A stretch of 64,000 nucleotides of DNA from a virus, in the IMG/VR virus record IMGVR_UViG_3300023184_000045, positions 59,498-123,497 of that record. One strand, 5' to 3'. This document shows positions 1-8,847 of this stretch, piece after piece (position 1 is the first letter of the stretch; each line of letters starts with the position of its first letter). The notes beneath the pieces were generated by a model, which had not been told where the DNA came from, did not search any database, and saw nothing but the letters and a program-made list of their open reading frames with translations. The position numbers and the translations under genes are program-made.

Positions 1-1038
1 GTTAGGGTCGGGTATTGCCACTAAACTATCATTATTAACATTTCCTGCTATGCCTAAAGCCTCAACAGTCATTAATAAAGTAAAATCACCCAATTCAGAT
101 ATATGATATACTTCGCCTAATTTAGTTACTCCAATAGCATCTGCACCAAGGCATGCAATACTAATAAATTTTGCAAACTGTTTTGAAAATTTTCCCACTA
201 CGTTAAACTGATTATCAGTGACAAACACTGTATCAAGCCCTGCTATCCATATACGTGTATTACTTGAATTCACCGACATTGTTTTTATTGGTGGATTTAT
301 TTTTGATTGATAATAACTGCGACGAGCATCAAGATAACTTTGCCCGCTGGGAGTGTCAGAATCAAACCATAATGCTTCTAATGAATTAACAGGAAGAACT
401 GTTGGAGTATATGTGCCGCTATAGTAATATCGATGGTTAAATATTATGCGATACATTTTTCTGTTTCCGCAGAGTATCAACGCCTCAACTGTTTCTTTTC
501 CGGTAAGTGGGTCAGTAACACGTAGTTTACTATATTCAATTGGACCAGCAGGAAGGCCAACTCTAGTGAATAATACTTGTTTGTCAGAATAAAAATAAAC
601 TGCATCATTTATATGATCAAGTACAATATGAGTACGCTCCATATCAATTTGATTATAATTAAAACCAAATTCGCGCTGTTTATCTTCGCCATAAAATGTA
701 ATTAAAAATTTTCCTGGTACATAGTTATACCAAGATTTTCCTGCGTCGCCAGGTTTAACTGTAGGAGTATAACTATTTTTATTAACTACAGCAAAAGAAT
801 GAGTTTTAAAATCAAGTTGATACTCGTAAAATGTGTAGTCTAAGTATCCCGGAGGAGAGGTAACAGTAGCTTCGACATAATCAGTGATATTTAATTTAAT
901 TGGTCTAGTATTTGTTACCGTACCATTTATTGATACTGTGACATTTGACCATATATTAAACGTTTGATATTTGTCTGAATAAAAATTTACTGTAATAGGG
1001 CTATTGGGGGCGCATGCCGAAACGCTGCTGAACATCAT
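1..1038 (-). CDS. Virion structural / fibre-like protein, C-terminus cut by window edge
   Basis: An open frame runs from base 1 to an ATG-ATG pair at 1038/1035 with no stop, giving at least 346 residues; the gene continues beyond the left edge. A GGAGG at about 1041-1045 is too close to the first ATG, so the second (1035) is the likelier start. The product is rich in Tyr, Thr, Asn and short beta-type segments. Its C-terminal half has repeated stretches such as IWIAGLDTVFVTDNQFNVVG followed by GADAIGVTKLGEVYHISEL, which look like beta-propeller blades. It is the last visible gene of the minus-strand fibre cluster, so a tail-fibre or receptor-binding role is inferred. No family is recognised with confidence. 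Confidence 0.65.
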   Translation of the reverse strand, partial: MMFSSVSACAPNSPITVNFYSDKYQTFNIWSNVTVSINGTVTNTRPIKLNITDYVEATVTSPPGYLDYTFYEYQLDFKTHSFAVVNKNSYTPTVKPGDAGKSWYNYVPGKFLITFYGEDKQREFGFNYNQIDMERTHIVLDHINDAVYFYSDKQVLFTRVGLPAGPIEYSKLRVTDPLTGKETVEALILCGNRKMYRIIFNHRYYYSGTYTPTVLPVNSLEALWFDSDTPSGQSYLDARRSYYQSKINPPIKTMSVNSSNTRIWIAGLDTVFVTDNQFNVVGKFSKQFAKFISIACLGADAIGVTKLGEVYHISELGDFTLLMTVEALGIAGNVNNDSLVAIPDPN

Positions 1039-1090
1039 GCCCTCCAATATATTGTATCATTTCCACTATGTAATGTTTTGTAAATTTAGA

Positions 1091-2527
1091 TTAAGGTGCA
1101 GGATTACCAACTGTATGACTATCTTCAGACTCGGTATTATACGTGTCCACTGATCCATCTTCGTCCCAACCTGCGGCAGTTAAAACCATTAACCTCATAC
1201 CAGTGCCGTAACGTTCTGTGCCGTATAATGCGGTATATTTGCGTTTGCCTAACGTAGGGCCACCAACAATAATATCACCATTGTTATCATACCCGCCGTC
1301 GTTTTCGTTATAAACATCAACAGTAATAGTTGTGCCTGCGCCAACAACAGCAGCAGACACTGTTCCTAGCATGTCTAGCTCGTCTGCATATCTGAATCTA
1401 GGTGAACTTAAATTATTCAAGAAAGTAACAACAAATTCACCACTCTCAGTCAATGACTGCTGTGGATACGGATTTAATATTGCTGGATTATCTTCTGACT
1501 GTATAGTAGCCGGTCTTTTCCTACTAGGAACCGGAACATCGACTTCTCTTCCAATAAATTTTACAAACTGCTGCGGAGACGATGACCCGCTAACTACAAA
1601 CAACGGGCATCGACTTGTTTCTTGCGTAATATTGTTATTTGCTGGATTTCCGTTTACAATTCCGCGGAAAACTGCACCGCCGCGCACATGCCCTGTAATT
1701 CTATCTACTGCTCGTTGAATTAAAACCCAACGCAAGGGGCTATTTCCATACGGCTTACTTGGGTTAGGGTTATTAACTGGATCCCAGGTACCTTCGGGAG
1801 TTTCTTCTTGACTACCTTCCCAAACTGCTAAAAACATCCCTCTATTAGTCATTGTTAGTGTATAACTCATTGGATAAGCTGCTTCAGACCCAGTAATGCT
1901 TGCAGTACGATCTAACCAAATTTTGTTAAATGCAGTGGGCATCGCGCCCGGTGTTGCAGCAGTCCAATCGAGAGGCGAGACATTGCCAACTGGCTCTGTT
2001 ATTGTTCCACCTGTTAATGCTCTGGTACTATACTGTGCAATGATACCAGTGTTTGACAATTGCATTTCTGTTGCAATATGTATTGCTAGTTGTGAGTCAG
2101 ACAATTGATTAAAACAAATTCTCCAATTTGACGAATTTCCAGCAGCTGAGTAATAACTGCCAACTTGGTCTTTATAAGCCAATGGATCTACTGCTACATT
2201 TGACGATAATATCACTATACGAGAACTTCCAGTGCCAGCGCCACTTGCAGGTGGCGTTTGAGTTCCTGTTCCAAACGAATCGTATACTAGGTCAAAATAC
2301 ATCGATCCAGGGTCAGTATAAGTATTAACAGTCGCTAGCCCCCGAGCGGGTCTTGTAGTCCATGACGACCCGGTATTATAAGGAGAAGCTACTCTATTAT
2401 CGCCCCCTAATGTTTTTGGACCCCATGGTTGAATTATGCCAACATTGCCGGTCATTTCACTTACTATGTCATTAAGTATGGTTTCTACACTTGTAAACCC
2501 GTACTTTGTAATATTAAAACATGCCAT
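1091..2527 (-). CDS. Virion structural protein, paralogue of the next upstream gene
   Basis: 478 aa, started by an ATG with AGGAG about 10 bases upstream. The central and C-terminal parts match the C-terminal third of the neighbouring 968-aa protein. Shared blocks are YPMSYTLTMTNRGMFLAVWEG here against YPLNYTMTVTNRGLFFGVWEG there, a following WVLIQRAVDRITG / WFLVQRPVNRYTG block, and RFRYADELDMLG / RFRYSEELDMVG near the C-terminus. The N-terminus (KYGFTSVETILNDIVSEM) resembles the neighbour's in having a short helix that may dock to the particle. The position inside a fibre and baseplate-decoration cluster suggests a virion component. The exact role is unknown. Confidence 0.75.
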   Translation of the reverse strand: MACFNITKYGFTSVETILNDIVSEMTGNVGIIQPWGPKTLGGDNRVASPYNTGSSWTTRPARGLATVNTYTDPGSMYFDLVYDSFGTGTQTPPASGAGTGSSRIVILSSNVAVDPLAYKDQVGSYYSAAGNSSNWRICFNQLSDSQLAIHIATEMQLSNTGIIAQYSTRALTGGTITEPVGNVSPLDWTAATPGAMPTAFNKIWLDRTASITGSEAAYPMSYTLTMTNRGMFLAVWEGSQEETPEGTWDPVNNPNPSKPYGNSPLRWVLIQRAVDRITGHVRGGAVFRGIVNGNPANNNITQETSRCPLFVVSGSSSPQQFVKFIGREVDVPVPSRKRPATIQSEDNPAILNPYPQQSLTESGEFVVTFLNNLSSPRFRYADELDMLGTVSAAVVGAGTTITVDVYNENDGGYDNNGDIIVGGPTLGKRKYTALYGTERYGTGMRLMVLTAAGWDEDGSVDTYNTESEDSHTVGNPAP

Positions 2528-2546
2528 TATTATTAAACTCCTGATG

Positions 2547-5453
2547 TTAGTGTGGTATATCTTTGAGTGCGCAGATTCTTAGGCCTGTGTTGTATGGTAA
2601 GTTAGAAGGCATTGCTCTGTAAACACGCGGCGTGCTTTCGTTATATACCCCAGATCCATTTGGTTTTTGTAATACTACATCATTACCACCTGCGCAAACA
2701 TCTGCCGAAGTTTGCCCAACCATATCCAATTCTTCAGAATACCTAAATCTAGGTGTTGTTAAATTATGTAAGAATGATATTAGATATGTATTTGTCTCAG
2801 TTAGTGCAATTTGATTTGTTGTATTTAATATTGCATAACTATTAATAGTATGTGAATCTGCTGGTATTCTATACGCTGACAACATATTACTTTGCATCCA
2901 TGCAGTACCAGCAGTAGCATCGCTTGCAGCACCTAGGGCGGCAAGTTGTTGATAACCTGGCAGGGATGCTGAACCCGACCCAATATATGCTATCATCGAC
3001 CTAGGGTCAATTGTATCTCTGTAAGCGTCAGGGTCGCCTTGTTGCGGGTGTAAGATATCTTCTTCACGTACAACAAATTTCCAATATTTATATCCAACAC
3101 TATTAACGCAAAATACCGGGCATCTTCCTTTAGTTAAAGTTTTTCCAGTGTATCGGTTAACCGGCCGTTGTACTAAAAACCAATTAAAGAAATTATCTTT
3201 ATCGGTAACACTTCTAACTGAAGTTTTTTGTATTACGCTCCAATTGCCTTCCCATACACCAAAAAATAGTCCTCTATTTGTTACAGTCATTGTGTAATTT
3301 AACGGATATATTTCAGGGGATCCAGCAACACGAGCTTCTCTATTTAAAAATCCTTCGGCTGTTTTGTCTTTGTCAGGTGCAATCATACTACCACTATAAC
3401 CCGGCGTCTGATGTGGAACATTGTTTGATCCATTTGAACCACCAAAGAATACATACTTTGTTGGTTGGGAGCCCATCATCCCAGCGCGGTCAATAGGATA
3501 TTGGCCTGCAGAATTAAATATATTACTAATACCACCGTCATCTTGCAATTGCAACGGTGTACCAGCATAACAGTTTAAAGTCTGCGCTCCTACACCTACT
3601 TTGTTGTACACGCTTGTGTTGCTTACAACTTCAAATGCCAGGCGCCATGGTTGTCTATACGATTCGGGAAAACTAAATTCCAATAGGTCGTGCATCGTTA
3701 ATGATGCTTGACTATCTAATCGCACGTTGGCTTTGAGATTGTTTAAATTACTTAGATTGTCGTTTACGCTAACAACAGTGCCAATTAGCACCGGGTCACC
3801 GGCGCCTAGTAGCGTTACATTTTGCCCTTCGTAGATGATTCCTCGTTTGGTAGTGGCACTATTAGATAACTGATCTACTTCAATGTACACATTACTAGAA
3901 GTACTTGCAGTTATGTTACCAGTAACTACGCGGCTGCTATTCAATGGATCGGTTCCACCATTAGCCTCTATAATTATTAAAAACCCAGCTGCTGTTATAT
4001 CGTCGGTATCTTTTGCTTTTGCTCCGGCACCTCTAACTACAATTTTGTCATCTTGGTTAATAGTAATCTCATTACTGACTCCAAACCAAGTATAAGTTGA
4101 CGAATGTTGTTTCCAATTCTTTGCGCCGGGGCCGCTCCATTCTACAATTCCGTCAACCACCAGAATAGGATTAATACTAGTAATAGTAGTGCCAGGAGGA
4201 ATAATACTTGATGGATTAGATTCCGTTGGTTCAAGTAAAATTTCTTGACCAATAAAAAATCCTGTACCGGGTACACCACTAGTAGCATCGGTATACAGCA
4301 CATTTGCCCAAAAACCATCTCTAGGCCATAAATCAATTGATCCGTTGGCTCCGTGGGCATTTTGCCAGGTCAGGCCTGCGCCTTCAGGCTGCGCCACCGG
4401 GTCCAGGCCTGTTACTCCAATTGACAAGTATGCTGCTTCGGTATAGGGGTTTATAGTGGGGTTTATAGTAGTAGACAGTTTCCCGCCATGCTGAGAATAA
4501 CTTGGCTTACTAATTGCCACCGTGCCGTTGTCAGTAACATCATTATACCCAGGATCCGCCAATGGCTGTGCAATTATATCTACAGTTGGTGCATCTGTAG
4601 ATCTTGCTGGTACAGTTCCTGTGCTTTGACATAAAAATGTTCTTGTATTAGCAGTAAATGTTGGTGTTGTATTTGTAGAACTCAACCCATTTACATCCAC
4701 TTTTGGCCATGTTAATTCAATTATATCAGTAGGAGTCACCGGAAAGTTAGTACCTCTTCTAGGCAACAAATACCAATTATTAGCTTTAATATTGTAGTCA
4801 GAGAAACCAGGCGTCCAGTCTTTTGTCATTCTAACTGACGTAATTGATCCGTACGGGGTAACTGATGATACAACTACGCGAGGAGCCGGTACATCTAATA
4901 ATTTTAATTTTGGTGGGGTTCCTGCCGAGCCAGGATCATATCCTACGTCATACACAGGGTCGGTGTCGGTGTAATAAATTGTGTCGTTTATATTCAATCC
5001 CGGACGTAGTGCAGTAAATACAGTTCCAATTACATTTGATGGCGAACCTATCTTAGTAAAATCAGCATTGCTTCCGCCGCTATTTGTACCAATGCTCACA
5101 ATTTGATATGCATGCCCGTGCAGCCACGGATCACCGTTGGGAAATACCGCATCCCCTTGTGGGGATCCAGTTGCAAAAGCCGGCACGCTAATTTCTAATA
5201 CGTCACCAACTTTGTACCCAACACCACCTCTAACTATTTTTAAATCTCTTAGAGTGGGACTTGCAGAATCAAGATACAAAATTGAATTTCCAACTTCGTC
5301 AGTTGCAGACACATGTTTTTTGTCAAACCCGTGTTCGTTAATCAAAGTGCCTACCGCATCACCTACTAATTCTGCCATATTAGTAAAACCAATTACTTCA
5401 GTTGCAAAAAAGTCTTGATCTGCGTATTCTTTTGTGTAAACTATTGTTGCCAT
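2547..5453 (-). CDS. Large virion structural protein (968 aa)
   Basis: ATG start with AAGGAG upstream, and its own late-promoter-like GATAAATA 55 bp upstream. The N-terminal 40 residues are helical (AELVGDAVGTLINEHGF). At residues about 110-150 there is a small module (GHAYQIVSIGTN..., ADFTKIGSPSNVIGTVFTA) that recurs in the gp6-like and giant baseplate proteins of this phage. The middle is beta-rich and threonine/glycine-rich. The last third, from about residue 690, is paralogous to the downstream 478-aa protein. These features fit a modular tail or fibre protein. No enzymatic motif was seen and no T4 counterpart is evident. Confidence 0.75.
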   Translation of the reverse strand: MATIVYTKEYADQDFFATEVIGFTNMAELVGDAVGTLINEHGFDKKHVSATDEVGNSILYLDSASPTLRDLKIVRGGVGYKVGDVLEISVPAFATGSPQGDAVFPNGDPWLHGHAYQIVSIGTNSGGSNADFTKIGSPSNVIGTVFTALRPGLNINDTIYYTDTDPVYDVGYDPGSAGTPPKLKLLDVPAPRVVVSSVTPYGSITSVRMTKDWTPGFSDYNIKANNWYLLPRRGTNFPVTPTDIIELTWPKVDVNGLSSTNTTPTFTANTRTFLCQSTGTVPARSTDAPTVDIIAQPLADPGYNDVTDNGTVAISKPSYSQHGGKLSTTINPTINPYTEAAYLSIGVTGLDPVAQPEGAGLTWQNAHGANGSIDLWPRDGFWANVLYTDATSGVPGTGFFIGQEILLEPTESNPSSIIPPGTTITSINPILVVDGIVEWSGPGAKNWKQHSSTYTWFGVSNEITINQDDKIVVRGAGAKAKDTDDITAAGFLIIIEANGGTDPLNSSRVVTGNITASTSSNVYIEVDQLSNSATTKRGIIYEGQNVTLLGAGDPVLIGTVVSVNDNLSNLNNLKANVRLDSQASLTMHDLLEFSFPESYRQPWRLAFEVVSNTSVYNKVGVGAQTLNCYAGTPLQLQDDGGISNIFNSAGQYPIDRAGMMGSQPTKYVFFGGSNGSNNVPHQTPGYSGSMIAPDKDKTAEGFLNREARVAGSPEIYPLNYTMTVTNRGLFFGVWEGNWSVIQKTSVRSVTDKDNFFNWFLVQRPVNRYTGKTLTKGRCPVFCVNSVGYKYWKFVVREEDILHPQQGDPDAYRDTIDPRSMIAYIGSGSASLPGYQQLAALGAASDATAGTAWMQSNMLSAYRIPADSHTINSYAILNTTNQIALTETNTYLISFLHNLTTPRFRYSEELDMVGQTSADVCAGGNDVVLQKPNGSGVYNESTPRVYRAMPSNLPYNTGLRICALKDIPH

Positions 5454-5507
5454 TTATTTTTTACTCCTTGCCCAAAATAAACACATTAAGGGCTAATGTT
5501 ATAAAGT

Positions 5508-5515
5508 TATTTATC
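5508..5515 (-). promoter_or_regulatory. Late promoter-like GATAAATA
   Basis: Minus-strand octamer GATAAATA, one base from the T4 late consensus TATAAATA, 55 bp upstream of the 968-aa gene. The same octamer precedes several other structural genes in this window. Confidence 0.55.
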
Positions 5516-5545
5516 ATCTTTAATCCAGTTGTTATGTTTGATTAA

Positions 5546-6376
5546 TTAATTTAAGGCATTCCAGGCGCCGTTGACCCATATATTTAACTTATTAGATGAC
5601 GTGTCAAATACCGTTTTTCCGTCATATAAATGCTGTGTTGGTAATGCCGTTAAAACTTCCGTTGCAGGTCTACTATCTGTTACAGCAGGGAAATAATATA
5701 TACTAAAAGTTATTGGATCACCAGCCTGGTAACTGTCCAAACTAGTAAGTGTTACAAATACTCTGGGTTGAGCCGGTTCTTCCAAATTTGAAAATATGCT
5801 GTATTGTCTGCTTTGAAAACTACTTCCGTCGTTAAGTATAACAGTACCATCATCGGTTAAATGGTCTGGAGTAGCAATAAATGTATAAGGGTTTGGTTCA
5901 TTTTTATCAGGCGTACTAAAAACTTCAACTTGAACAGGCCTGCTAACACTTACTGCATATACTATAGAACTAACTCCAATATTTAACACAAACTCTGCTG
6001 TACCAAACCCAACCAAACTGCTTATGGTTGTTTCGTATCGTCTACGGCGTATTCCAGACTCTGGAGCTCCAGGAGCCCAGTATGTTACCATGCTGCCAGG
6101 GCCGTCGGCTGTTAGTATCTGGCCAAATCCATCTGGAGCCGTAGGCGGTAATGTATAAGATGTACCAATAGTTATTGTATTGCCAACAAACAAGTTACCT
6201 GTAATGTTAGCAGAACCAATAACATCAAGTTCTACCCTGGGTGTTAATGTGTTAATACCTACACGTTTTTTAACAACGTCAAAATAAACAACATCACCAT
6301 CTATAGCTAAGTTAATACCATCTCGTTGCAAATTTGCAACAAGCATTGGACCAGTAATTCTTCCTATTGTTGCCAT
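5546..6376 (-). CDS. Tail-fibre-like structural protein
   Basis: 276 aa. The start codon overlaps the previous stop by one base (TAATG), so translation is probably coupled. The N-terminus has a fibre-type pattern: ITGPMLVANLQRDGINLAI, then KKRVGINTLTPRVELDVIGS and an ANITGNLFVGNTITIG segment. This resembles the repeating beta-strand shaft sequences that precede or accompany phage fibres (compare VGIGTTSPAAKLHV-type motifs). The C-terminal half is unassigned, ending in LYDGKTVFDTSSNKLNIWVNG, a motif also found in phage structural proteins. A virion fibre or fibre-attachment role is inferred from context. Confidence 0.7.
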   Translation of the reverse strand: MATIGRITGPMLVANLQRDGINLAIDGDVVYFDVVKKRVGINTLTPRVELDVIGSANITGNLFVGNTITIGTSYTLPPTAPDGFGQILTADGPGSMVTYWAPGAPESGIRRRRYETTISSLVGFGTAEFVLNIGVSSIVYAVSVSRPVQVEVFSTPDKNEPNPYTFIATPDHLTDDGTVILNDGSSFQSRQYSIFSNLEEPAQPRVFVTLTSLDSYQAGDPITFSIYYFPAVTDSRPATEVLTALPTQHLYDGKTVFDTSSNKLNIWVNGAWNALN

Positions 6377-6795
6377 TATGCGTATCCGTGTAAAATTACT
6401 ATGGGTTGATTGTTAGGTGGGGCACTAGAAAACTCAATTTCTCTGCCATTAACTACAAATGCAACACCCGGGTTTTGAAAAACGTTACCAATGAACACTA
6501 AAAGATGCATTTCGTCGCCAGGCAAATAACTATACTTCATCGGGCCAAATCTAGTTTGTGACCCATTGCCAGTATATGTATCTTTTTGTAGCCTTGATGC
6601 ATTAAGACCAGTTATAAATACCTTCCATGAATTATTATAAAATATTTCAGGATCCCCGGTGGTTTTATTATATCTAATTAATCCATCCACAGGCGAATCG
6701 GGACCAACAGCACTATACCCTACTGGTATTCGTATGCTGTGGCTAGCAGATCTCAGCTCTAGATTTTTAAGGTATCTACCCATATTAAATGCCAA
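6376..6795 (-). CDS. Small virion structural protein
   Basis: 139 aa. It overlaps the upstream 444-aa gene by 11 bp and the downstream gene by 1 bp, so the three are likely co-translated. It contains PVDGLIRYNKTTGDPEIFYN, a short motif common in phage fibre and decoration proteins (compare PVDGMIRYNSTTNKFEGY). It then has a beta-rich C-terminus with LVFIGNVFQNPGVAFVVNG. No enzymatic signature is present. It probably forms part of the fibre assembled from this cluster; the precise role is unknown. Confidence 0.7.
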   Translation of the reverse strand: MAFNMGRYLKNLELRSASHSIRIPVGYSAVGPDSPVDGLIRYNKTTGDPEIFYNNSWKVFITGLNASRLQKDTYTGNGSQTRFGPMKYSYLPGDEMHLLVFIGNVFQNPGVAFVVNGREIEFSSAPPNNQPIVILHGYA

Positions 6796-8119
6796 TACTA
6801 GACACTGTTGCTATAACCACTGGCAGATCTACAGATATTACAGGACTAGTTGTACGATATGTCCAAGTTGTCACATCTGGACTAGTAGCAACTCTGGCTG
6901 CGTACCCAACTGCTATAAATTCTGCTCTATCCGAATTCCACAGTATTCCTGTACCTGCATCGCCGCCCCAATCTGAATTTGGATTAGCAAGTGCAGTTGA
7001 CTCAGTTGCCCATGAGGATCCATCGTACAAGTACACGTTTGGTAGTGTACTACCAAATACATAAAATCCGTAACCTGGCCTAAAAGTTGCACTAGCAATG
7101 CAAGGCTGTGTTGATGATGTAACTAAATCTGCAAGTCCACTGTTGTAAGTCCACGACGTGCCATTGGTGCTGGTACCCGCACTGTGGCTATCAACAGTTA
7201 GTGCCAAATATATAGATCCTGATGTTAATATTGTTGTTATCCTGTCGGTTCCCCAAGCAGGTGTGTTGTATAAATCTAAATACACAGTCCACACATTTCC
7301 ATCAACGCTTCTTGCAATTTTTCCGCCAGTACCACCAACGACAAAATAAGTTCCATCCCACATAACCGAAGTTGCATCAGTAAGTAGTCCCCAATCAGGA
7401 TTGGCACCAAGATTTATTCTGTTAGTCCATGTACTGCCATTAATACTGGTAGCTACCCTGGCCTGGTCGCCAACAGCCATGAATATTGATCCATTGTTAG
7501 CAACTGCATTAATATTTTTATTTCCCCAACCAGAAAGATTAAAAATTGCATCTTTATTAGCCCAATGTATGCCATCAGAACTAGAAGCCATTAGTCCCTG
7601 GTCGCCCACTGCTACATATTGATTGCCTATCATTTTAGTAACAGCATTTATTTTTGTTCCGCTTGGCCAGCCTAATGTGTCTATTAGATCGGACTGGTAT
7701 GTCCATTCTTCGCCAGTAGGACTAGTTGCAACTTTTCCGTCGTTACCAACTATTAGGTATTCACTTAAATCATGTGCCCAAGTAACTGCTCTACAATCTG
7801 CAATTGTGCCCCATCCTGTGCTGCTCAATCCAACACCAACTGTGGATGCTGGATCAATTATGTTAGCAAACAAACCGTCACCGTCGCCAAGAATTAATTT
7901 TTCATTGTCTATTACATAAGTGTCATGCGCAGTTAATTGCACTTTATAATAGATCAGTCTGTTATTAGTAGGAATCTCTGTATTGGGTACAGCAAAAACA
8001 TTAAACATAATTGTTCTATCGCTGGTATTGCAAAAATACATAGCAGTAATAGCACTACCGCCTGCGCTGGTATAGATGCTGTCTGCTGTGGTTGTTAAAG
8101 TTGTACTGGTTAATGCCAT
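6785..8119 (-). CDS. BNR/sialidase-like beta-propeller fibre protein
   Basis: 444 aa. From about residue 110 to 430 it has at least five repeats of a blade motif: GNDGKVATSPTGEEWTYQS, GDQGLMASSSDGIHWANK, GDQARVATSINGSTWTNR, GGTGGKIARSVDGNVWTVY and GYAARVATSPDVTTWTYR. The pattern S-x-(D/N)-G-x-x-W is the Asp-box/BNR blade signature. In phages such propellers usually act as surface-binding domains and need not be enzymes. The catalytic Arg triad of true sialidases was not identified. The N-terminal 100 residues are a separate beta domain, perhaps for attachment to the fibre. It is read together with flanking fibre genes. Confidence 0.8.
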   Translation of the reverse strand: MALTSTTLTTTADSIYTSAGGSAITAMYFCNTSDRTIMFNVFAVPNTEIPTNNRLIYYKVQLTAHDTYVIDNEKLILGDGDGLFANIIDPASTVGVGLSSTGWGTIADCRAVTWAHDLSEYLIVGNDGKVATSPTGEEWTYQSDLIDTLGWPSGTKINAVTKMIGNQYVAVGDQGLMASSSDGIHWANKDAIFNLSGWGNKNINAVANNGSIFMAVGDQARVATSINGSTWTNRINLGANPDWGLLTDATSVMWDGTYFVVGGTGGKIARSVDGNVWTVYLDLYNTPAWGTDRITTILTSGSIYLALTVDSHSAGTSTNGTSWTYNSGLADLVTSSTQPCIASATFRPGYGFYVFGSTLPNVYLYDGSSWATESTALANPNSDWGGDAGTGILWNSDRAEFIAVGYAARVATSPDVTTWTYRTTSPVISVDLPVVIATVSSIGI

Positions 8120-8129
8120 GTTATTTTTC

Positions 8130-8762
8130 CTATAGCACCAATGAATAAATCAATGCTCTTTGTTTGGTAATCAATTCTTGATCATCTTTGATAGAATTTG
8201 ATACATATAATCCTGTTACTCCGCCGCCAGGCAAGCTAGCATAAAACACAGTTGAGTCTGTTACTTGTGGCACGCTGTTGATAGTATATTTAATTTGTAT
8301 GCCAGCATTAGATCCAAACAGTGAATACCCTGGATTAAACACAATATTTTGACTGTCAGCCGATCTAATCTCATAGCCTGCTAAATTTAAATCACCGCCT
8401 AAGTAAGGAGTAGGGTCATCGGCTACGTGTGACATAACATCACTCAGTGTGAGTCCACCATCTGAACTAATTTGCCACTTGCCTACTGCTTCTGTCCACT
8501 GAAAAACTGCGTTGGGTTCGTCGCCGCGTCTGACTTCTATGCCTGCATTTAATACTGGTACGCCTGTGGTTACATTAGCTGCTAATGTAATGATATTGTC
8601 CGTTATTAGTGTTTCAACAGATCCAATATTAGTTTGTGATCCAATTACTATTAAATCGCCTGCAATGCTAACAGTACCGTGGCCAGCACGAGCATCTAGA
8701 TATATGTTGCCGTCTAGTGCTTTTAAGTACCAATCACCTGATGTACGATCAACCGTAGCCAT
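8130..8762 (-). CDS. Tail-fibre-like structural protein
   Basis: 210 aa and first gene of the 8762-to-5546 fibre operon, with a GATAAATA late-promoter-like site 20 bp upstream. The N-terminal part reads WYLKALDGNIYLDARAGHG, then VSIAGDLIVIGSQTNIGSVE, ending in TDNIITLAANVT. This is the beta-solenoid type of repeat seen in phage fibre shafts (VTIAGNLTVLGTTT and similar). The segment NAGIEVRRGDEPNAVFQWTE follows. It probably forms a trimeric fibre segment with the downstream products. A T4 equivalent cannot be named. Confidence 0.7.
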   Translation of the reverse strand: MATVDRTSGDWYLKALDGNIYLDARAGHGTVSIAGDLIVIGSQTNIGSVETLITDNIITLAANVTTGVPVLNAGIEVRRGDEPNAVFQWTEAVGKWQISSDGGLTLSDVMSHVADDPTPYLGGDLNLAGYEIRSADSQNIVFNPGYSLFGSNAGIQIKYTINSVPQVTDSTVFYASLPGGGVTGLYVSNSIKDDQELITKQRALIYSLVL

Positions 8763-8781
8763 GAATTATTCCTATTTTAGA

Positions 8782-8789
8782 TATTTATC
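8782..8789 (-). promoter_or_regulatory. Late promoter-like GATAAATA
   Basis: Minus-strand GATAAATA 20 bp upstream of the 210-aa fibre gene and just downstream of the terminator that closes the preceding unit, so it can serve as the start of the fibre operon. Confidence 0.6.
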
Positions 8790-8802
8790 ATCTAAGATAA
8801 GT

Positions 8803-8833
8803 TAAAAAAATAGCTGCCACAGCAGCTATTTTT
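8803..8833 (-). terminator. Rho-independent terminator of the 336-aa gene
   Basis: Inverted repeat TAGCTGC (8811-8817) and GCAGCTA (8822-8828) with a 4-base loop, flanked by A and T runs. On the minus strand the stem is followed by a run of seven T. It lies 15 bp past the stop of the 336-aa gene. Confidence 0.8.
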
Positions 8834-8847
8834 ATTTAAAAACGAAT

